NCBI RefSeq assembly: GCF_010119615.1
Contig: NZ_QOVG01000003.1
Span: 248,001-312,000 of the forward strand
Length of the DNA: 64,000 bases
Origin: Pseudoxanthomonas gei
GTDB taxonomy: Bacteria > Pseudomonadota > Gammaproteobacteria > Xanthomonadales > Xanthomonadaceae
Reading direction: 5' to 3'
Within the stretch, counting starts at the first letter, position 1. Each line of letters begins with the position of its first letter. Made by a program: the position numbers and the translations under genes. The notes beneath the pieces were generated by a model that saw nothing but the letters and a program-made list of their open reading frames with translations, was not told the DNA's origin and ran no database searches. Below are positions 58,670 to 64,000 of this stretch, piece after piece.

Positions 58670-61462
58670 ATGCAAAGCCGTTACAGCCACCGGAAAACAC
58701 CGGTAACCGTGCTTGCCTTGTCAATTGGATTGGCACTGCAGTTGAATGTGATGTCGGCATTCGCGCAGGACGCGACTCCAGCCCAGGCCAGCCCCGACGA
58801 AGAATCCGTCGATACCCTGGATACGGTGGTCGTCACCGGCTACCGGGCCAGCCTGGAGAAGGCGCTGGATATCAAGCGCAGCGAAAAGGGCATGGTCGAC
58901 GCCATCGTTGCAGAAGACATCGGCAAGTTCCCCGATCTGAACCTGGCCGAATCGCTGCAGCGAATCCCTGGCGTGGTGATCGCCCGCGACGCCGGCGAAG
59001 GCCGCAGCATCACGGTGCGCGGACTCGGCCCGCAGTTCACCCGCGTACGCCTCAATGGCCTGGAAGCGATGAGTTCGGTTGGCAGCAGCGATGGCCAGGG
59101 CGGCGCCAACCGCAGCCGCGGCTTCGACTTCAACGTATTCGCCTCGGACCTGTTCTCCCAGTTGATCGTGCGCAAGACCGCATCGGCCGATGTCGAGGAA
59201 GGCTCGCTTGGCGCGACCGTCGACCTGCGCACCGCGCGCCCGTTCGACTATGACGGCTTTACCGCGTCGGCCAACCTGCAAGGCAGCTTCAACGATGCCT
59301 CCGACACCACCAGCCCAAGGTTCGCCGGCCTGATCGCGAACAGCTGGGCCGACGGCATGTTTGGCGCATTGCTTTCGGTGGCTTATTCCGAACGCCAGAC
59401 CCTGGACGAAGGGACCGGCACGGTGCGCTGGTCGGGTGGCACGACCAACGGCGGTTTCAACCCCGCCTCGCCCTATACGCCCGCCCTGGCCGCCAACGTC
59501 TACGCACCACGTTTTCCCCGCTACACCCTGCAGGAACACGACCAGAAGCGCCTGGGCGTCACCGCCTCGCTGCAGTTCAAGCCGTCGTCCAAAACCTTGT
59601 TCTCGCTGGATGCGCTGTATTCGAAGATCGATGCCGAGCGCAATGAGAAGTACATCGAGGCCAATGGCCTGAGCAAGACCGGGGCCACTGGCAAGCCGCA
59701 GATCCTGGTCAGGGACGGCGTGATCGAGAACGGTGCGCTGGTCTACGGCCTGTTCGACAACGTGGACATCCGCTCGGAAAGCCGCCACGACGAATGGACC
59801 ACCACGTTCAAGCAGCTCAGCCTGGATGGTGAGCACCGCTTCAGCGACAACTTCCGCCTCACCGGCAAGATCGGCACTTCCAAGTCCGACCACGACAATC
59901 CCGTCCAGGCGACGGTGATGATGGACAAGCTGGACGTCGATGGCTACAGCTACGACTATCGTGGCAATGCCAACCTGCCGGTGTTGAACTACGGTTTCGA
60001 CCCGACCAGCCCAGCCGGCTGGAACCTTGCCGTGATCCGGCTCCGCCAGAACCAGGTTGCCAATACCTTCGACACCGGCCAGCTCGATTTCGAGTGGGGC
60101 CTTAATCCGTCGCTGACCCTGCGCGGCGGCATACAGGCGAAGAACTACGGATTCACGTCGTCCGAGCGCCGGCGGACCGCGGCCGAAACCATCGTGCCGA
60201 CCTTCACTGGCGGCACCACGGCAGTGCCTGCCGACATGACCGAACTGGCGCGCCTGAGTGGGTTGGGCGGTTCGCCCAACGATTGGGTCGTGTTGAATTT
60301 CTCCCGCATTGCGGAGACCTTCGGCATTCTCAGCGACAGCGGCACCTATGCGCTGAGCAATTTCGTCGCCAGCGACCAGGCGATCAGCGAACAGGACCGC
60401 GGCGCCTACCTGATGGGCGAGTTCTCCACCGACCTGGGCCCGGTACCGTTCTCGGGCAACCTGGGTGTGCGTTACGTACGTACCAGCCAGAGCGCCAGCG
60501 GCATCGCCACCACGCGCGTGGGTGCCAGCACGGTGTTCACGCCGGTCACGGTCTTGCGCGAGTACGACGACGTGCTGCCGTCGCTGAACCTGGTCGCGGA
60601 GGTCGCGCCTGACTTCCTGATCCGCTTCGGTGCCGCCAAGGTGATGTCGCGGCCACCGCTCGGCAGCCTCACGCCTGGCGTGACGGTCAGCGTCAGTGGC
60701 TCGGCACGTACGGTCTCGGCCGGCAATCCCCTGCTCGACCCGGTGCGTGCCAAGACTGCCGACCTGGGCTTCGAATGGTATTTCAACGAAGGCGCGATGC
60801 TCGGCGTGGCGGTGTTCTACAAGGATATCGAGAGCTTTATCCAGACCACCCGCGAAACCCGGCCGTTCTCGACCAGCGGCCTGGATGACAGCGTGCTCGT
60901 GGGTACCGGCGCCACTGCCGCGGATGACTTCGTGTTCAGCGTGCCGCTCAATACGCCGGGCGGCGAACTGACCGGCTTCGAGGTCAACTACACCCAATCG
61001 TTCACCTTCCTGCCAGGGCCTTGGAGCAACTTCGGTACGCAGTTGAACTACACCTATGTCGACTCGCAGATCCAGTACCTGCTGTCTAGCGGCGTGGCGG
61101 CGCAGAAGGAAGACCTGACCGGCCTGTCGAAGACCTCGTGGAACGCCACCCTGTTCTATGAAGGCAAGCGTTTCTCCGGCCGCGTGTCGGCCACCAACCG
61201 TTCCGATTACCTGATCCAGGTACCGGGCACGGAAGTGGGCTTCGACAGCGCGGGCAACGGCGTGCATGGCCAGAGCGGCACCACCGTGCTGGATGCGTCG
61301 GTCCGCTGGAAGATCAACGACCAGTTCGAACTGAGCCTGGAAGGCAACAACCTGACCAACGAGGCGCAGGAGTCCTGGGTTTCCAATCCCAACGTGCAGT
61401 TGCCGCTGGAATACAGCCAGACCGGGCGCCAGTTCCTGCTCGGCGTGCGTTACAAGTTCTGA
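58670..61462 (+). CDS. Large TonB-dependent receptor (Caulobacter/Xanthomonas type)
   Basis: A 930-aa receptor with a signal peptide (VLALSIGLALQLNVMSAFA), a TonB box-like DTVVVTGYRASLEKALD, a plug with FPDLNLAESLQRIPGV and ITVRGLGPQFTRVRLNG, and a barrel ending LLGVRYKF. The RASL-KALDIKR and AESLQRIPGV words define the receptor group that imports plant oligosaccharides in xanthomonads and Caulobacter. AGGAGGGGAACCC precedes the ATG and a terminator follows. It faces away from kdgK, so one regulator might control both. Confidence 0.93.
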   Translation: MQSRYSHRKTPVTVLALSIGLALQLNVMSAFAQDATPAQASPDEESVDTLDTVVVTGYRASLEKALDIKRSEKGMVDAIVAEDIGKFPDLNLAESLQRIPGVVIARDAGEGRSITVRGLGPQFTRVRLNGLEAMSSVGSSDGQGGANRSRGFDFNVFASDLFSQLIVRKTASADVEEGSLGATVDLRTARPFDYDGFTASANLQGSFNDASDTTSPRFAGLIANSWADGMFGALLSVAYSERQTLDEGTGTVRWSGGTTNGGFNPASPYTPALAANVYAPRFPRYTLQEHDQKRLGVTASLQFKPSSKTLFSLDALYSKIDAERNEKYIEANGLSKTGATGKPQILVRDGVIENGALVYGLFDNVDIRSESRHDEWTTTFKQLSLDGEHRFSDNFRLTGKIGTSKSDHDNPVQATVMMDKLDVDGYSYDYRGNANLPVLNYGFDPTSPAGWNLAVIRLRQNQVANTFDTGQLDFEWGLNPSLTLRGGIQAKNYGFTSSERRRTAAETIVPTFTGGTTAVPADMTELARLSGLGGSPNDWVVLNFSRIAETFGILSDSGTYALSNFVASDQAISEQDRGAYLMGEFSTDLGPVPFSGNLGVRYVRTSQSASGIATTRVGASTVFTPVTVLREYDDVLPSLNLVAEVAPDFLIRFGAAKVMSRPPLGSLTPGVTVSVSGSARTVSAGNPLLDPVRAKTADLGFEWYFNEGAMLGVAVFYKDIESFIQTTRETRPFSTSGLDDSVLVGTGATAADDFVFSVPLNTPGGELTGFEVNYTQSFTFLPGPWSNFGTQLNYTYVDSQIQYLLSSGVAAQKEDLTGLSKTSWNATLFYEGKRFSGRVSATNRSDYLIQVPGTEVGFDSAGNGVHGQSGTTVLDASVRWKINDQFELSLEGNNLTNEAQESWVSNPNVQLPLEYSQTGRQFLLGVRYKF

Positions 61463-61512
61463 CTGCCCGCTACGACGGGACTCCCCTCCCGTCGTGGCTG
61501 CCGCAGGAAGGC

Positions 61513-61541
61513 AAAGGCCCGGTATCAACCGGGCCTTTTTT
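61513..61541 (+). terminator. Rho-independent terminator after the TonB receptor
   Basis: A GC-rich stem of ten pairs (AAGGCCCGGT and ACCGGGCCTT) with a four-base loop is followed by a T-run (TTTTTT to about 61541). It lies 50 bases after the stop codon of the receptor. Confidence 0.9.
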
Positions 61542-61571
61542 GTGGGCCGTTCGCGATGCCGGAGGCTCGGC

Positions 61572-63194
61572 CTACATCGTCCCGCGCTGCACGAACGGGG
61601 CGCGCTGGTATAGCCTGCGCTCGCCGCCGCGCGGGTCGTTCTGGACGCGCGACGGCACGTCGAACAGCATTGTTTCGCGCCCCTGCAGTGAATATGGCGG
61701 CCAATCCGGAATCGCGGCATGGCCGGGTTCGCCGTGTCGCGCCAGGGCCAGCAGCATGTCGCTCATCTGTCCGGCAACACGCTGGGCAGCGGCGCCCGTG
61801 CCGGTGCGCGAGCCGGGCTGGGCGATGTTGTCGAACACCAGTGGAATATCGAGTGTGTGGAAGGCGCCGAACTTGCCCCCGTCCAGGGGCGATCCCCAGT
61901 CAAGCTGGTATACCCAGGTGGGCGCGCCCTGCCGCGCACGCGCCTCTGCCTCATCCACCGCCCCGCGCCACGACCGCCCCGCGGTGGTGGCGGCAAAGAA
62001 GACCTGCGAGGGCGTGTAGTCCGGGTAAAGGCGGCGGTATTCGGCAATCACCGTTTCAGGGAGCAGGTCGGTGTACTGCTGCGCCTGCAGCCGGGCGGGA
62101 AGCTGATCCCAACTGAGATTGAAATTCTCGGGATCGTTGCCGAGGAAGGCGCGCGTTTCATCGCGGGTGTTGCCGATGATCATCGGGATGTGGGCCGACT
62201 GGGGCGGCGCGTCGGGATAGAACGGATGCCGATACAGGTTGCGGTCGTCCAGCACCGGGCCGAAATACAGCGACGTTTCCTCGATGCGCGAAGGATCACG
62301 GGTCCGCGCTGCTTCGAGGATGCGGGCGACCGGCAAGGTGCGCAGGCGCTCGAGTTCGTCGGCACGCAGCTGCAGTGCAGCGAGCAGCAGGCGGGTGCGC
62401 TGGGTAGCGGCGCGCGGGCCTGCCGCGGTGACCTGCTGGCCACTCATGGTCATGGCGCGATGGAACAGGCCCGCCGCGGCGGGCATGGCCATCAGCGTGG
62501 CGATCTTGGCGCCACCGCCGGACTGCCCGAACACGGTGACGTTGCCGGCGTCGCCGCCGAATTCGTGGACGTGTTCGCGAACCCAGTGCAGCGCCTGCAC
62601 CAGGTCCAGCTGGCCCACGTTTCCCGACTGCTGCAGCTCCGTACCACCCAGTTCCGCCAGGTACAGATAGCCGAAGGCATTGAGGCGGTGGTTGAGCGTG
62701 ACCACCACCACGTCGCCGCGGCGGCACAGGTTAACGCCATCGTAGAGTGGACTGCTGCCCGAGCCGTTGTTGTAACCGCCGCCGTGGATGTAGAACAGGA
62801 CCGGCCGCTTGCCATTGTCGCGGAGCGCGGGTGTAAAGACGTTGAGGAACAGGCAATCCTCGCTGGTGGATTGGTCTTCGCCCGACTGCGGCGCAGAAGC
62901 GCCATGGGCGATGGCTTCGCGCACGCCACGCCACGGCGCTTCCCGCAGTGCCGGCATGAACCTGCGAGTGGAGGTATCGCCGCCATAGGGAATTCCCTTG
63001 AACACGCGCACACCGCGGTCCAGGTAGCCGCGAATCCTGCCACTGCGGACAGTCGCAAGTGGCGCGGCCGATGGCGACGACGTTGCCGCATGCAACCAGG
63101 GCGAGGCCTGCGCGCCGGCACAAAGGCCGAGCCAGCCGGCACGCCTGAGAAAATCACGGCGGGTGCTTGATGGGGCGTCGCGGTGCTCTGACAT
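61572..63194 (-). CDS. Type B carboxylesterase, probably Tat-exported
   Basis: A 540-aa protein. A Tat-like signal (STRRDFLRRAGWLGL) starts it. The esterase body has FKGIPYG, SEDCLFLNVFTP, YIHGGGYNNGSG (oxyanion region), the nucleophile elbow FGQSGGGAK, and the histidine region near HTLDIPLVFDN. In this family the Ser-Glu-His triad splits esters; beside pectin genes it may remove methyl, acetyl or feruloyl esters from plant polymers. This link is inference. Confidence 0.88.
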   Translation of the reverse strand: MSEHRDAPSSTRRDFLRRAGWLGLCAGAQASPWLHAATSSPSAAPLATVRSGRIRGYLDRGVRVFKGIPYGGDTSTRRFMPALREAPWRGVREAIAHGASAPQSGEDQSTSEDCLFLNVFTPALRDNGKRPVLFYIHGGGYNNGSGSSPLYDGVNLCRRGDVVVVTLNHRLNAFGYLYLAELGGTELQQSGNVGQLDLVQALHWVREHVHEFGGDAGNVTVFGQSGGGAKIATLMAMPAAAGLFHRAMTMSGQQVTAAGPRAATQRTRLLLAALQLRADELERLRTLPVARILEAARTRDPSRIEETSLYFGPVLDDRNLYRHPFYPDAPPQSAHIPMIIGNTRDETRAFLGNDPENFNLSWDQLPARLQAQQYTDLLPETVIAEYRRLYPDYTPSQVFFAATTAGRSWRGAVDEAEARARQGAPTWVYQLDWGSPLDGGKFGAFHTLDIPLVFDNIAQPGSRTGTGAAAQRVAGQMSDMLLALARHGEPGHAAIPDWPPYSLQGRETMLFDVPSRVQNDPRGGERRLYQRAPFVQRGTM

Positions 63195-63218
63195 CGGTTG
63201 TGCCTGGTTGCGGGGCGG

Positions 63219-64000
63219 CTACTTCAGCGGATCGCGATGCCTGAGCGGCTGCAGCGGCTCCATCGTCTCCAGGTTCCAGTCCGATGGCACGAACGCCTGG
63301 CGGGTTTCCGCGTGCTTTGGATAGCCCAGCACTTCATCCTGGCTGTCGATGATGTGGCCGCGGCCCTCGATGGTGTTCTCGAGGATGCGCCGGTCGATGT
63401 CATCGCGATCCCACGGGCGCGCGCCGACATCGGCGATCACCGCATCCTGCACCTGCGTGGCCGGAATGGGCTTGACCCCGAACGGCAATGGCGGCGCCTC
63501 CTTCAGCAGCCGTGGCGCCACCGCTGCGGTGGTGTAGCGACCCAGCAGCGGCAACGGATCGCCGATGCGGTCCACCGCGATGTTGTCATGCATGTAGAGA
63601 TCAAGATTGCCCGAGCCTCCAAACATGAAGAAGGCCGATTTGGCGGGCGTATCGGGGCCGGCCCGCATCACGTTGCCGACCACTGCCATGCGACCGTCCT
63701 GGTAGGGGTGCCCTGCCCATTCGGCGGCGATCAGGTTGTACTGGATGCCGCGCTGGCCCGGGTTGTAGATCAGGTTGTTGACCACCCAACCCTGGGTGCC
63801 GCCCTTGAAGAACGGGTTGCGTTCGAAATTCTGTGCGTACAGGTTGCCGACGATCAGGATGTCGCGTGCGTTGTCATGGATCAGCGAGCCTTTCGAATGC
63901 TCACCCTTGACATGGTTCGCGTGGGCCAGGCCCTCGGCGATGATGTTGTTGCTGAAGGTGATCCGGTGCGAGGTGCCTTGTCGCCATTGCTCCGGAGTGT
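63219..64000 (-). CDS. Pectate-lyase-like parallel beta-helix protein (partial)
   Basis: The C-terminal 260 or so residues are in the window; the gene continues beyond the right edge. Repeating short turns with stacked Asn (ITFSNNIIAEGL, ILIVGNLYAQN, WVVNNLIYNPG, MAVVGNVMRAG, MHDNIAVDRIG) are typical of parallel beta-helix polysaccharide lyases. A basic/acidic C-terminal tail lies outside the helix. It likely acts outside or in the periplasm on pectate-type polymers, though the catalytic part may be off the edge, so the exact family is uncertain. Confidence 0.72.
   Translation of the reverse strand, partial: TPEQWRQGTSHRITFSNNIIAEGLAHANHVKGEHSKGSLIHDNARDILIVGNLYAQNFERNPFFKGGTQGWVVNNLIYNPGQRGIQYNLIAAEWAGHPYQDGRMAVVGNVMRAGPDTPAKSAFFMFGGSGNLDLYMHDNIAVDRIGDPLPLLGRYTTAAVAPRLLKEAPPLPFGVKPIPATQVQDAVIADVGARPWDRDDIDRRILENTIEGRGHIIDSQDEVLGYPKHAETRQAFVPSDWNLETMEPLQPLRHRDPLK

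Noticed and set aside
58721-61720. Very long open frame (999 codons) on the minus strand
   Set aside because: It lies opposite the TonB receptor, whose signal peptide, plug and barrel motifs are clear. The antisense product has the Gly/Ala/His/Arg-rich composition of a GC-rich shadow frame.

Overview
The window looks like a chromosomal segment of a GC-rich member of the Xanthomonadaceae (Pseudoxanthomonas/Stenotrophomonas/Lysobacter/Xanthomonas type). The evidence is the family-typical REP palindromes (GTAGGAGCGACGCGAGTCGCG type), a Xanthomonadales-type bacteria-killing type IV secretion locus with a VirB7 carrying an N0 domain, an effector with an XVIPCD secretion tail, and large TonB-dependent receptors next to plant-polysaccharide genes. 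No rRNA, tRNA, CRISPR, insertion sequence or replication origin was seen.

Layout. (1) 1-6.9 kb, housekeeping: the 5' end of plsY, a FakA-like/FakB-like (DAK2-DegV) fusion, a small secreted protein, mtfA, phoQ-phoP with a PepSY protein upstream, and an amidinotransferase-fold hydrolase. (2) 7.0-24.7 kb, all on the minus strand: an X-T4SS running from a small gene and virD4 through a long leader, virB7-8-9-10-11, virB1-2-3-4-5-6, two DUF4189 secreted paralogues, an unrecognised gene in the usual immunity position, and a two-enzyme peptidoglycan hydrolase effector with an XVIPCD. This would build the machine, make one antibacterial toxin and probably protect the producer. (3) 24.7-35.1 kb, accessory: a run of small, mostly plus-strand, unrelated genes separated by REP arrays. 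It contains three attC-like elements of 58-59 bp and one weaker candidate, and it looks like a decayed integron cassette cluster without an integrase in view. (4) 35.1-42.0 kb: dusA, a three-gene operon (helical protein, KaiC-like double ATPase, GGDEF-histidine kinase hybrid), a catalase-fold protein, a small conserved protein and a VOC protein. (5) 42.3-64 kb: a carbohydrate-utilisation region that reads as pectin/arabinan catabolism. It holds a class III CoA-transferase, GH127 beta-L-arabinofuranosidase, a barrel-SUMF1 fusion, ribokinase, a serine hydrolase, two TonB receptors, a LysR regulator, a propeller-SSS symporter fusion, an HpcH/CitE-like lyase, a KDG-kinase-like PfkB kinase, a carboxylesterase and a truncated pectate-lyase-like beta-helix protein.

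Points most worth a second look: the effector and its unusual candidate immunity gene, a possible translated leader coupled to virB7, the integron-like cassette remnants, the KaiC/GGDEF-kinase operon, the barrel-SUMF1 and propeller-symporter fusions, and the acyl-phosphate logic of the DAK2-DegV/plsY pair. All family names come from motif recognition and remembered family knowledge; no database search was run.
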